Positions 1 through 12,050 of a DNA stretch of 64,000 nucleotides are shown one piece after another. The translations under genes were made by a program, and so were the position numbers. The notes under the pieces are model-generated. The model saw only the letters and a list, made by a program, of their open reading frames with translations. It ran no database searches and had not been told where the DNA came from. Positions within the stretch are counted from its first letter, which is position 1; every line of letters starts with the position of its first letter. The stretch comes from Lycocorax pyrrhopterus obiensis (taxonomy: Eukaryota; Chordata; Aves; Passeriformes; Paradisaeidae): assembly GCA_014706295.1 (NCBI GenBank), contig JACSVZ010000002.1, forward strand, positions 59,229,617 through 59,293,616, given 5' to 3'.

Positions 1-2640
1 ATGTATCTATTTATATGCATATATCTATCTCAAGCTGTAGTTCCAGATAAAGATTCCTCATATAGGTACCCAAGTGGTATCTTGCACTCATTCCTTGTGG
101 TCAGTGAGTATGATGAATACATCCTCAGTGGCAAGATGACAGTTACTTCCTCATGCCAGGGGAATACCCAGAACAGCATTAATAGATGTCCGTTGCAGGA
201 AAATTGTCTGACCCATTGAACCTTTTATGTTTTGCAGAGTAGAGAATTGCTATTTATTTAAACATTTTTAATATTGCTTATATTTCATGAGATTCGTGTT
301 TTAAAAAGTGGGCTTCTAGTACTGCACAATTTGTCTAAGTAACCTTTTCCTAGTTAACAAGAAAACACCAAGATCCCTCTTAATATAGGCCAGCAGATGA
401 GCTTCTCAAGGGTACTTTCTAACCTAGATGTTTCTAATCTAGCTCTAATGTAGCAGTTGAACTTAGTCTCTTGTCTTCTGGGTGACTGCCTGAGTGACCA
501 GTCTCCTGGCTAATATGGGAAGAATCTCTCATCCACTCCTGTGAGGGGTGCTCCACTTAATATCAATAATTAAATACTTATTTGAGAAGGTCTTTGAACT
601 CGGAACTTTGCTGTGTTTCCCAACTAGTGGGCTAGAGAGTCAAGGTGTCTTCTCTCTCCCTGCTATCTTCCCTCTACTTTGATTTCTAGACCAGTGGTAG
701 TTGATAGTTTATATGAAATGGAACATTTCCTACAGTAAAGATGGAAAGAAACCACCCCCTTGGTAGCCATATCATCCCCAAGTTATGCCACTAAAGAGAG
801 ATTTGGGAGAAAGTGTTTGGATGCAAGAACTATCTTTAGACAGACAAGAATTTGGATGAAACACAATTTTTTGATTGAGTTGTACTTAATACTTTTAGGG
901 TTTAATCTTTGTCTGTCAGCACCCTTGTACTGCCCTGACTCTTCCCAATTTGGTGAATTTGGGGGAAAATGAGAGAGACTGAGCCATAAGAAAACCTATT
1001 AAAAATATATATTAAAAAAAAAAGCAATACTGATATACATTCTGCAACTCTGTTGACTTTACAGTGTCTTTGAAAGATATTACTAAATCCGCTTTCTTTA
1101 GTTCATTTTAAATGTTATATTCCCCTGGTTATTTCTGTTAGCTGTGTTTCCCTAGTTTTGCTTTTAAAATACAGAATTAAATATTAAAAGGTTACGGTTT
1201 CTTTTTTATGCTTTCCTCCCCCCACCTCTTCTGGTCTAGCCTAAATGCCAGCAGGAGAAAATGCATTCTCAGACTTAACTCAGCTGCTAGCTCTAAATAT
1301 TCTGTACTAAATTAAGTACAGAAACAGATACATGGTACTCTGGAAATATGGCTTTGAGCAACAGAATTGTGATAGCTCAGGAAGCTGCACTGACAATCAG
1401 CAAGAGCTCTATCCTGATGAGTAATGGGGGAGATTTGTCATTGTCTTCTCACACCAAGTATTTACAGATGAACTCTACTTTCAGAACCAATTAGGCGTCA
1501 CATACTTTTGCACAAGGGCACATTTTCCTGAACAATATGGGAAGAACAAACTTTTGAATTAAAAAAAAAAGAGAGAAGTTCAGCTCAATCACACTTATTT
1601 TAATCTTGCTTTAAACGTGCTGTTTCCTTTTTTCCCTAAATAGTTTTTTATGTGGTTGCTGAAACATCTTTGTAAGAAAAGCTATAATACTCATACAAGG
1701 AAAGTCCCTGGTGGTTTTTAAGCATCATTTTTATTAGGATTTTTTTAATTTAAAAAGGGAAGATCTAATAAGCACACCAGCCATAGAAACCCCTTATCAT
1801 CGTGACTACTGTTTAAGTTTTATGAAGAGTTACAAAAATTACATTTCTGCTACAGGTTGTCTATGGAGGTATCTAAAGTGGTTTGGGAAGGTGCATTCTG
1901 TAGGAAACATTTTTATATGCAGAGAAGTTAGGTCTGAAAGTGTATTGATTAGGCAAGGAGATCAGCCATGCAGATGAGCATTTAGGTGTGTAACTTTGAA
2001 TTGTTTGATGTGCGCAGTTATCACAGGAAATGAAGATACACACATACAACAACACCAGCAAATTAATTGATTAGCTGCAAGAAACCTAGGCCTTTTCAAA
2101 TGTCTTCTTCCTTTCTTCCAAATGTTTTCTCCTTGTTCATCAGTTTTCTCTAAGTAATCTTCTAATGATTAAAGTTGACAGCTCTGAAGGCTTAGATTTA
2201 GTCTATGCCCAGTACCGGTAGGTACAACATAGATAACACTGTTTGATGATTTCTCTATATCACCATGTATTATTCTCAAGAATTTTTGGCAGACCCTTGA
2301 AAAGAACTTTGGAAGAACCAGAAAAGAGATTTTTCCCTATGAAATGCGTTCGCAGTACTGTACCAAACCTTCCATAATATTGGGAAGGACCTCAAGATGT
2401 TGGTGATGGTAGGCAAAGGTTCTGACAGAGCAGACACACACATTAAAGATCACAATTATGCATCTTTACAGAACCTCTAGTGTTCATTTTGTGAATTTAA
2501 ATACGTCTTCCAGTGAGTGGATGAATACGTCAAGCCATGTTTCCTTCAGATAGGACAGGAGGTCAGATTATCTAAACTGTGCCAGTTGTCACTTTTTACT
2601 GTACAGATCATGGCCAGGTTCACAGGTGGTAGCTCTGGAT
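1..2640. other. Unique non-coding sequence, no gene seen
   Basis: AT-rich unique sequence. The open frames are short (up to 77 codons) and lack any family motif. Small A-runs near 1010 and 1560 are the only low-complexity spots. I see no exon, RNA gene or recognisable repeat. Confidence 0.6.
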
Positions 2641-3139
2641 TACTTTTTAAATCAGGAAGCAGAAGGCATATATGGTATTGGAGCATGTCCAGGGAAGAAC
2701 AGTGGAGATGGAGAAGGGCCTCAAGCTCAAGTCTGATAAGGAGCCGCTGAGGGAGCTGGGGTTGTTTATCCTGGAGAAAAGAAGGCTCAGGGGAGACATT
2801 ATCACTCTCTACAATTACCTGAAAGGAGGGTGTAGCCAGGTAGGGGCTGGTCTCTTCTCCAAATAACAAGCAATAGGACAAAAGGAAATGATCTCAAATT
2901 GTGCCAGCACAGGTTTAGATTGGATATGAGGAAAAATTTCTTCACAGAAAAGGTTGTCAAGCATTGGAACAGGCTTCCCATGCAAGTGGTGGAATAGCTG
3001 CCCCTGGAACTGTTCAAAGAATGTGCAGGTGTGATGCTTAGGGACATGGTTTAGTGGGGTACCTGGCAGTGCTGAGTTAATGTTTGGACTCAATGCTCTT
3101 AAAGGTCTTTTCAAGCCTATCCGTTCCATGATTCTATGA
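2640..3139 (+). mobile_element. CR1 LINE fragment, 3' end, + strand
   Basis: A 5'-truncated copy of an avian CR1 non-LTR retrotransposon. From about 2672 the sequence follows the CR1 3' region: the 'ggagcatgtccag' segment, 'cgctgagggagctgggg' (2746-2762), 'ggctcaggggaga' (2785-2797), 'ggaacaggcttccca' (2967-2981), then the terminal 'ggtcttttcaagcctat' and a final 'ccatgattctatgaat'. In full CR1 elements this stretch encodes the C-terminal end of the endonuclease/reverse-transcriptase protein and the short 3' UTR recognised for priming. Here the frame is broken by stops and indels, so no protein is made. The 3' boundary is clear from the 8-bp tail motif; the 5' boundary is uncertain by several tens of bases because the first part is badly diverged. 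Confidence 0.93.
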
Positions 3140-3670
3140 ATTCCCATAGGTGTGTGAACAAAACAGTGTATGTCTTGTGGGCTTCTTTGTTACCAGATCA
3201 CAGTCTAGCAGAGAAAAACTAATGACTGGAATAACTTTGAGACCAAACTTTCAATAGATGTAATACCATATCTGTTACATAGTTTTTGGTGACTATGACC
3301 TATTGATGAGCTGACTGCATCAATTTTCCAGGCTGTGCAGGATCAGTTCCTCTCTCTAGTGTTCTGCCACTTGCTTGGTACCCAGCAGTGGGCATCAAGC
3401 AGTTGAAGTCAATCAGAAGAGTCTGAGGAATAGCTAAAACATTTCTAAAGGCTGTCACCTGTATGATGGCATCCATCTGTTGCAACTGATTTGATGCAAA
3501 GGGGTTTCCAGGGTTCCAAAGAGTTGTCTTTGTCTTCCTTCCCCTGTCTACCAATTGAATCTGGGAACAAATTTAATGTATGGTCAGAAACAACTTCTTT
3601 CAACTTGAAAATGTTGGAAGATACAGCCTTCACATCTCATTATAGAAGTTCACATCTAGCCTTACTGTAA
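3140..3670. other. Unique sequence between two CR1 copies
   Basis: No gene or repeat recognised. An 84-codon open frame on the - strand (3300-3554) shows no family signature and is probably chance. Confidence 0.5.
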
Positions 3671-3849
3671 ATCATGGAATCATGGAATCATAGAATGTTT
3701 TGGGTTGGAAGGGTCCTTAGACATCATTTAGTTCCAACCCCCTGCCACGACCAGGGATGCCACTCACTAGATCGGGTTTCTCAGGGCCCCATCCAACCTG
3801 GCCTTGAACACTTCCAGGGATGGGGCATCCACAGCTTCTCCAGGCAACC
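3671..3849 (-). mobile_element. CR1 LINE fragment, 3' end, - strand
   Basis: Reads as the reverse complement of a CR1 3' end. It starts with three copies of an 8-bp tail (atcatgga / atcatgga / atcataga, 3671-3694), then 'gggttggaagggtcctta' (3702-3719), 'agttccaaccccctgcca' (3730-3747), and 'ggccttgaacacttccag' (3801-3818). Homology stops near 3849 at the 'cttctccaggcaacc' segment, so it is a short 5'-truncated insertion of about 180 bp. It is better preserved than the copy at 2640-3139. It has no coding capacity. Confidence 0.95.
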
Positions 3850-3854
3850 AGCAG

Positions 3855-3985
3855 ACTGCTGTAGTGCCCTGCACGCGGGGCTGCGGAGTGTGGGCTGTGC
3901 AGGAGTTGCAGAGCGCGGGCTGTGCCTAGCATGGCAGGATGACAGCGTGCAGCGCTCTGGCTGTGAATCAGCAGCGCCACTCTGC
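3855..3985. other. GC-rich patch with imperfect 18-bp repeat
   Basis: Directly beyond the truncated CR1 there is a locally GC- and CpG-rich stretch. It holds two copies of an 18-bp motif, gcggagtgtgggctgtgc (3883-3900) and gcagagcgcgggctgtgc (3908-3925), matching at 15 of 18 positions with a 7-bp spacer. It does not follow the CR1 consensus known to me. The 151-codon open frame that crosses it runs out of antisense CR1 and is not a credible gene. Confidence 0.5.
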
Positions 3986-5717
3986 TTGGAAAGCTGTGCT
4001 CACTACTTGCCCCTGATAGGGCTGACAGCAAACACAACCATTGTAGCATGCAAAACTGAAAAAGTATCAGGGAAATCTGTAGTGTTGCCTGTTGACTTAC
4101 CCATTATTGTGGTGATTGAGATCAGATGAATTGAAAGAATGGCTAACACTGGCATGGTGTCATCCTGACAAGATGGGTGTTGACTTCCAGTGATTTTTAA
4201 CTGTTTCCACATACACAGGAAAATTTTCCACATACATGTGCAAGCAGCCCAGATTCCTTTCTCCTGCCATCTGAACTGCTTGGAGCTAGTGACCAAGGGT
4301 ATTTAAGTGTGTGTAGTGTTGCTAGGTGTTTACTTGAAGCACATTCAGGTACTCTGGAAAGGTTATATCTACCTAGATGGACAGGACAAATTTATGATTG
4401 CTCTCCTTACTGGACAAGGCTGGTTTTTTTTCCCTTTAAACTCTTGTTTTTAATTATATTCAAACTAAGCCCTCAGAGGTGTTAAGGCAGGAATCCCTTC
4501 TTTACTAACTTGTAATTAGCCCTGATTGTTCCTTTTCATGTCTGTTACGAGCAGGAAGCACAGAAGCTCAGAACATGTATTGCTATGTGATGACTATTCA
4601 GCGTCTTTCCAATGCTAGGGAAAATGCACAGTCTCCTCGTAGGACAGCTCATTCAAATATACAGTGTTATGCCACCCGAGGAAGTACTCTTACTTGTTAT
4701 TAAAAGGCTGCGTAGGTATTAATTTCATATTCCCCATAATTACCAAGTGCTTGCCTCTGCTTGTGAAAAAGGTAGTGAGTCACCTTCCAAACCTTCCTCT
4801 TTCTGTCACTTAGGCCCTGTGCTACATCACCCTCAGTTCAACAAGAGAAAAATCACCAAGCAGAGCTGACTTTTATCAGTGACTTTTCAGGCTTCTTTTA
4901 CAATGAAGCTGTGAAATGAAATCATAGTGTTTTGTTTTCTTGAGTTTCCCCCAGTCCATTCTCAGTGGCCTCCTTCAGTGTGCAAATTAAGCGTGAGTCT
5001 TGTGGTTCAGCCTCTTTTCAGCATGGCTGTAGTTAGCAGTTGGCTGAACACCCAGCACTGTCCCTTTGTTTCATAGCTTTGCCATCAGTAAATGACAATT
5101 TTAAACCAGCTCTTTTAGCTTGTTCTTCAGGTGCTTGCCTGAGACTGGAAACCTAGTATTTGGATCAGTAAGATTTTTTTCTAAATTAGTATCCCTAAAA
5201 AAAACCCAACCCCCAAAACCTCGGCCATAGAACACAAATCTTCTGAGCCTGGCTGTCCCACCTCACATACTCTGGTAAAGGAGGGCGCCCCATTAGGACA
5301 GAAGCATGAGCTGAGCTATCAACATATGGCAGCAGTAAGAGGTGCCGGTTACTTCATGTGCATTAGGCAGTCTTCATGACAAGTCAATCTCCTAAAGCAT
5401 TTCTAGGGTCACAAACATTTTACAGTTAATAAATTTTTGAAGGGTAAATTGAACAAATATCACCATTTCATGTGGCCTCTAAGCCACAGTTTTCACCTAT
5501 ACTCTGTGTTGGACTATGTCACTGAAGCAGAACTTGAGTATTTGTTGAGATTGCTGGGATTTTGTCTGTAGCGCTTAAAGACTACAGGCATCTGCAGAGG
5601 AGGCAGGAGTGCTCAGCTACTGCCTCTGTGCCATCACAACCTTAAATGTTAATGTTCCAGACTTAAACTTCTCCCATGTAGCCCTTGGACTGGGAGAGTG
5701 ATTTCAGTGGGGTATAT
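3986..5717. other. Unique non-coding sequence
   Basis: No gene, RNA or repeat recognised. The - strand frame of 97 codons at 4003-4296 has no recognisable motif. Confidence 0.55.
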
Positions 5718-5755
5718 GCTAACCATGTGCTAACCATATGCTAACCATGTGCTAA
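5718..5755. repeat. 11-bp tandem repeat, about 3.5 copies
   Basis: Units gctaaccatgt (5718-5728), gctaaccatat (5729-5739) and gctaaccatgt (5740-5750) are followed by a partial gctaa. One substitution separates the middle unit from its neighbours. A small minisatellite with no associated gene. Confidence 0.95.
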
Positions 5756-6948
5756 GATAGCACATGGCAAAGATCCCTTCTCCATGCAGTGGAACTGGAT
5801 GTGCATCACCAACGAAGCTGGTGCAGTTTAAGTTGGTCTCTCCTCTCTGCTTCACTGATTTGTTACTGCTCCTTATCTGAGTATCATCACTGGCAATACG
5901 AGGACTCTGTGTCTGCTTCAGTGCAAAAGAGAAAGCCATCAAGGCTGAACAGGATCATACCACTAATATTTTCCAGACAGTGCTTTCCAGTGACATAACT
6001 CACCCTCTGGATCCTCAAAGTTACCTGAAGAGGTTAGATTAAAAGAATAAAATAAAAACACAAGAAAGGCAGCATCAGCATTAAGGGGATTTGTTAAATT
6101 GTGATTGTAGAATTAATGAAAGCATTAATTCGCTAAACTGATGAACGAAAGGACACACAACAGATTGACTGACTCTTCTACTCTACATAATCTCCTCTGC
6201 ACAAGGTACTCTTTCTCTGAGGTATCTGTGGAGTCTGGGAAGGGGAAATGTTCAACTTGCTCTTCCTTCAAGTCCTAGTAGAGCTGGATAAGAGATTTTG
6301 TAAAGAAAAGAAAAAAAAAGCAAGCCCCACAGCACATTTAAGCACTCCAACAATGCTAGGAAATGGAGATGCCTGTTCTAGAGTGTTAGTATCTCATATT
6401 TCTTCCCCCCAGCTTCCACACACAGAATGGGCACAGACCATGCTCCTGTTGGAGCTCCTCCTGCCTTCTTTTCCCTGGAGAATCCCTGTCCTCTGACACA
6501 GGGCAACACCAGGGCTTTTCTCCTGGGCCTGTCTGCACAGATTGACCTGCTGCCTCTCTCCTATTTTTCTCAACATCAGCAAACAAACTGCTTTCTCCTC
6601 TACTTCGTCTTCCTGGTGTTTTTCCAATATTCTTGGTTTCGCTGTTCCAGACAGTACTTAATATAGTGAAATTTCAGAGTGGATGAGGATAGCAGTTCTT
6701 TAATATGTCTTTCTGAGTGTCCTTGCACTGAAAAAGTGTATCTCATTTGTGAGTGTTGGTGTAAGACACATGAATGCAATTTCCTGAAGTTTTGCATGAG
6801 ACGTGTGGGAGCAACAACATACCTTTCATATCCTGCCAACTTGATTTCATTAGGTCTTGGAGAATGTTGACCCTAGGGACAGTCGATAGCCAACTTGTTA
6901 TTTTGTATAGCTGATAGTTTTTATGTGACCTTTACATGAGCAGGTCTT
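5756..6948. other. Unique non-coding sequence
   Basis: Open frames on both strands around 6248-6870 overlap one another and carry no family motif. I see nothing that supports an exon. Confidence 0.55.
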
Positions 6949-6990
6949 ACTGTATATATACAGCGTATATGTGTATATATATATTTTTTT
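6949..6990. repeat. TA/TG-rich simple repeat
   Basis: Alternating pyrimidine-purine sequence (tgtatatatacagcgtatat, then tgtatatatata) followed by a T run. Degenerate dinucleotide microsatellite. Confidence 0.8.
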
Positions 6991-7323
6991 TATGTGTGTG
7001 CCTCTCCTTCTGCCCGTGGCCTATGTGTTAAATCCTTCATAAAGGCATATGGTATACCACGTCCTTCCTTTGAAGACAGTTGGTTCTGTAGCAGCTGTCC
7101 AGTGGAGTAAAAAGACTAATTCCTAAATGAATTACGTCTCACTTAGATGGCATAATAAGTTTAACCAGGACTCTTTGCCTTCACTCCATATCAGAAAACA
7201 TGAATTACTGGGTACTAGGTAGGAAAAGCAGCTGCTAGCATGCTTAGAAGGAATGACAAAGTTAGATTAAAAGTATAAGTGCTATTTAATGTGTGTCCCA
7301 TTGTCCTTTCCCCAAATCCTCAA
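6991..7323. other. Unique non-coding sequence
   Basis: Nothing recognised in this AT-rich stretch. Confidence 0.5.
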
Positions 7324-7423
7324 AGCTTTACCATTTATAGAACATAAATTTTTACAGCATCCTTGTTAGGCAGCGGGGGAGACAAACATTATTATCCTTA
7401 TATTACAGAATGAATGAAGTGAG
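7324..7423 (+). mobile_element. MIR-like ancient SINE fragment
   Basis: The order of short motifs follows the central part of the tRNA-derived MIR SINE: 'agctttac' (7324-7331), a 'cagcatccttgttaggcag' segment like the MIR 'acaaccctgtgaggtag' region, then 'attattatcc' (7389-7398) and 'ttacagaatgaatgaagtgag' like MIR 'ttttacagatgaggaaactgag'. MIR copies are older than the bird/mammal split and survive in birds only as diverged scraps, which fits the many mismatches. The assignment rests on remembered consensus rather than an alignment. Confidence 0.6.
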
Positions 7424-9083
7424 GAAGACAGGTCTCTGAGGATACGTCTATACTAATCATCCTATTAATACAGACATAGAATAATTAGGATACAATAATT
7501 CTATATTAATATAAAATGATAATAAAATGGGCTATTTACAATTCCCTGACACCAACATGACTGATGCAACATATTTCGTGTCCATATGATGGTGAAATAC
7601 TTCACTCAAAATAGACTGGCCACATTTAAATTGCCTACCAGGAATGATTCCTAGTCTGTGTTTATACCTGAAAAACACGTCTGCAAGTCTAGGAGAGTGT
7701 TAGCTTGCTCAGGCCAAAATGTGCTACAGATAATTTCCCAGTGCGCCCTGGCCCATGGTTCGTGAGTACAGACCTAACCAAAGGATTTTACCTAGTGCCG
7801 TGCAACAGCTATTTTGCTGTACGTAATTTTGGCGTCATCTTTTGCTTCTGTAAAATCTGACTTTTGCCTCTGCCTCTGTTGCTGTCCTCCTCCTCCAGCC
7901 TGGCTAGGGTGTGTTGCCACTGGGGGGCAGGTCTCCAGAGCAAACATGCTTCTTTCCCACAGGCTTACTTCTAACAGGGCAGAGAGCCTTGGCAACACTT
8001 TGGCATTTTGCGGATGTTTCTACCAACATTTGTGATCAACTGGAGTTCCTGTGTAAGGACTGGATTCTGTCATCTGTACAGTCTTGAAGCAGCATCTGTG
8101 TGCAATTTTTTGTTGAGAGCAATAAGGCAAGATACTGCTCATTGTTAGGAAGGATAGGAGATTGTAGCCATAAAGTGTTATGTTATAGAGGAAAATAAAA
8201 CCACAGGCAAAATTCAATACAAAGCTGAAATGACACACCATAACTCTGCTACTGTCTCTGTCGAAGTCTCAGTTTTGGGTAAGTGAAAACTGGTGCAGCC
8301 CTGTATCAAATGTGTAGGAATCCTACAACATTGCATTATAAGGGAGCTTAATATCCTTCGTTACACAAAGTATGTGCAATGTGGACCAAATTAATCTCTG
8401 GCTCAGTTCTATCCAATGCATTAAATTCCCTTGGTTTATTAATTAGTCCCAGACCTAAATATTTTTCCACCATTCTGTCTACCACTACTGGAGCAGCAAG
8501 ATTTTCATTAATTTTCATGCAACACAGCAAATTACTTCCTAGAATTTAAATCCTCATTTATCTTGTAAAAGTCAGAGCCTTTGATGAATATGTGAGTTGA
8601 GCCAACATTAGCAGGACATTATATTCCAAAAAAGCTGCATGTCACCTAAGATGCCCCTTTCTATACACAACTCATCTACTGCTGTGGGCGACATACAAGT
8701 CTGTTAGCATAATATATTATTTTCTGAGTGTCTATTCTAACTGGCTAGAACAACAGCAGCAATCTGCAATCAAGACCCAAACAAAATCTCTCTGCATCGA
8801 TCTTCCAGACAGGAGAGATGAAACAGAACATTCATTACCAGTCCAGGGCAGAAATCAAGATCCCTTGGATGATGTGAAGATGCATACAGGCAGTCAGAGC
8901 AAACTCCTAGCAGTTGTAGAAAGATGAAATGCTACTCATTCCATCCCCAGAATACCTAACATCAAATCACTTCAATGCACTTAGCAGCCGTAGCTCACAT
9001 GCTGCCGTTCAGAAGGCGCATACGCGTTTTAATTTCCATTCCACAATTTGTGATGTACCTGGAATAACAAAAAATTCCTATAA
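7424..9083. other. Unique non-coding sequence, AT-rich start
   Basis: The section 7440-7530 is very AT-rich. The remainder has only short frames without motifs. No gene or RNA recognised. Confidence 0.55.
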
Positions 9084-9545
9084 ATGGAACTTGCTATGCT
9101 TGTTCACAGTCTTGTCACCTCAAGATTAGCCTCCTGTAATATTCTTTCCTTTTGGCTATTGCTTGAGATCATTCAGAGCCTGAAGGAAGTCAGGAATGCG
9201 GCACTCACATATTAATCAGATCTTAAATTTGCAGCTTGTCACACCAGCGTGCTCTGAGCTGCCTTGGCTGCCAGCGGGATTCAAGGTATTGGTGCTGACC
9301 TTTAAAACTCTGGATGCAGGCTCTCTCCTCAAAGCACACTACTCAACAGCCATCAATGGAGGCATTTGGGAGGCAGCTCTGCTTGATAGCAAGGACTGCC
9401 AGCAGGGCAATGTTTGCCAAAGCCACCCTGGCTCTTCAACTCACTGCACTAACCTGCCAGACGTGCTGCTTTAACTCTTTTTTCTTAATTTTAAGAATTT
9501 AGAAAAAGATCATCTAAGGAATGGACTGTCTTTTCTCTTTTATGA
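9084..9545 (+). pseudogene. Fossil L2/CR1-clade LINE reverse-transcriptase tail
   Basis: Two frames together spell a decayed C-terminal end of an L2-like LINE ORF2. Frame 1 (9084-9212) translates to an ELAMLVHSLVTSRL segment followed by A-S-C-N (9129-9140), then IIQSLKEVRNAAL. This matches the family pattern 'LVHALVTSRLDYCN ... LQxVQNAAxRL'. A stop at 9213 and a frame change follow. Frame 2 (set by the ATG at 9196) then gives VTPACSELPWLP (9238-9273) and FKVLVLTFKTL (9280-9312), matching 'ITPVLxxLHWLPVxFRIxFKVLLLTFKAL' with about three residues deleted. Weaker matches (FAKATLAL near 9413; a lysine-rich FKN... end near 9490-9530) continue towards the usual C-terminus. In intact elements this region follows the polymerase core of a reverse transcriptase that copies the element at its target site. 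Here it is dead: stops, a frameshift and a missing core. The family could be L2, L3 or an old CR1. Confidence 0.82.
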
Positions 9546-11947
9546 GCTGATTCCAAAGGGTAGTATGGGTGTACCTTATAAATAACCCTGAAATAGATGA
9601 AAATGCACTTTCAGTTAGCATCTGAGATGCAGGCCTACTGTACTTGCAGGCTTGACGTACCCATCTAAGCGGAACCTCTGTTTTACCTTACAAAGTACTA
9701 AAGAGCAAATCTAATTACTGTGCTTCAATGAGAAATGTCTGTATCACGTCAATGGGACACAAGAGACAGGTGTTGAGTGCTGGTTCCAAACCTGGCCTGT
9801 GGAAAAACAGGACCTAAGCTAGTTAACGTAAAGTCCAGTTATAGCATAGTGTTTTCTCTTGGGTGCTAGAAACAGCTGAACATTCAAGCATCTGTACGTT
9901 GGCAGTAAATGAATGGTGTAAGTGACCCTGGCTATAACACCGGATTTTACCATCCACAGTGCTAATAGAAAATGCACTGATGCATATTAGTGAAGGAGAG
10001 TCCTGAATATGAAGTAGCAATAGAGTTAGTAACAATCCTCAGGCTATTGTACAAGGCAGGAACTGATAGCAATAATGAAGGCTTCTGCTCCCTGAAAGGG
10101 GCTTCTCTTAAGTGACAAGTGAAGTGCAGCGGCAGTCGTGTGCCAAAGCACGCACAGGGACTGACTTATGGTGATGCAGCTGTAACAAAATCCCATTCGT
10201 AATGAAGCAGAATTGAAGTGTGAAATTATTTCATAAGCTCTTTGGATGATTTGGAGGAGATGGTTCCCATCATCTCAGGCTGTCTTTCGTGAAAGCTCAG
10301 GAAGTATGTGGCTCCTGTTGTGTGCTAAGCGACCATCATGGCTGTGAAAAAGTAATCGTGGATTCTCTCTACGGGGGAATCACCGCTGTTCTTTGCAGTG
10401 CGCTGAGGCTTCATGAAGGTGCTGTTATTTGATAACTTTTGTGCCTCTTACCCATTCATAGGAGCACACATTGCTATGTTTAAGACAAAATTTAAAACAG
10501 TAGAATGGATTAATAATTTTCAAAATTTTTGCTCAGTAAGTAGCTATGTATTGCCACGTGAGTGTGCATTCATTAAGCTGCATTTTTTAGAGAGAGTGGA
10601 TAAGTATGATATTTGAAAATAACGCCACACAGAGGTAATTTTTTCAATGACAATCTACTATTAGAAGTTTTGTCATTCTAAGCAAACTGGTGGCAGTGAC
10701 ACTGGTGCTTTGCAGATCTCCTTCTACTTTGCTATATTGATCTACTTAATATTTTTCCATATTATACATACCCAGCCTTAAAGACTGTGTGTAAACAGTC
10801 TCTCCCCTGCAGAAAATAATAAGCAGGAATCAGTGACTGCATCCCCTGGTCTTTAGTGCTCATTTGGCTTTCCTATTCATAGTTATCACTATGTCAAAAG
10901 TAAAAGAAACATTACCACAGCTTTTACTGTCTTATCTGGCTGCCCTGTGGGGTTCTTCAAGCAGGTAAGGAATGTAGCAGCAAGTCCAAAACCTAGCTAT
11001 CTAATATAGAAGAACAAAAAAAGCAAAAAAAAATGTTCTGTGTGACTTCTGGGAACTGAGACCACTCTGCACAGGATTAGGTCCTGTGGTAGAGAGTGCT
11101 TCTGCAGTAAGAGGAACTTGTGTGAGAACCCCCCACCTACACATCTCAAACCTGATCAAGAGGAAAACACATCTGTCAAACAGTGAAGTGTTTTAATGCA
11201 AACAGAACAAGGTTCTCTATTTGCAGATGGAATCACTACTCAGCTATGGGCAAAATTGTGAAATTTCTCAGTTCTAGACTGCAGCCTAATTTTTTGCAGA
11301 GATGTTTCCCTATTTTTGTAGCTATGGAAACAGGCTTTTATTTCTTTAGAAATAAGCCAAGAATTAGGGGCCAGGCCACAAAATATTCTGTTTTATTACA
11401 AAACCACCAAAACGTGATTTCTCACCAATTTAACTGGCAGCAAGAATATTTCACACAGCAGTACCATGTACTGATGCTCTCCTGGGGAAGCTCAGCAGCA
11501 GTAAATTTGGCTGAGAGTTAGGACTATTTTTGGAAGCTTCAAAAGTATCCAGGGAAAGTACTTCACTTTTATTCATATAAACAGTATCTCTATTTATTAA
11601 AAAAGTGAGAAATGGCTTCTCCTCAACTTCAAATGGCTTTGACAATGAAATTCTGCTTATATCAAGGTCTTGAGAGACACATGAAGCTTTGTGACAAATG
11701 GGGTGTTTGGATGATGAAGAGATGACTTGAAGACTCAGGAAGAGACGCTTCAGATTCCTGCCCCTGGAGCACAGTGAAATAAAGGTGAGTGCTCTTAGAT
11801 CCCAGCTCTGTGTCGCCTACCCGTTTAATCTCTCATGGCTGCATGGGGATGGACTATGATGAACTATACAGCCTTTTCCATCTTAAATTACTAAAAGGCT
11901 AAGTAAGTCATTCCTGCTGTGAAAAGAAGGAAAAAAACCCTATGTAA
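9546..11947. other. Unique non-coding sequence
   Basis: No gene or clear repeat recognised. The longest frame (11183-11521, 112 codons) has no domain and no sign of splicing. The A-rich spot at 11016-11034 is trivial. Confidence 0.55.
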
Positions 11948-12050
11948 ATGTTTAGGTTCCTAAGTACAGGCTTAAATCTTATTGAAGTCCATAGAATTTA
12001 AAGTGCTTAGAGTGTTTTGCTGAATAGGGATATGTTGCTGAATCATGGCC
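11948..12050. repeat. Possible ancient sauropsid repeat scrap
   Basis: Contains 'taggttcctaagtacaggct', 'ttattgaagtcc' and 'gttttgctgaatagggat' in the order seen in an old interspersed repeat common in reptile genomes, which has 'cttaag', 'attgaagtcaatgg' and 'tttgctgaat' phrases. Short and diverged; identified from memory of sequence style only. Confidence 0.4.

Noticed and set aside
3300..3554. - strand frame as a processed pseudogene
   Set aside because: 84 codons with no homology I can name and no poly-A tail.
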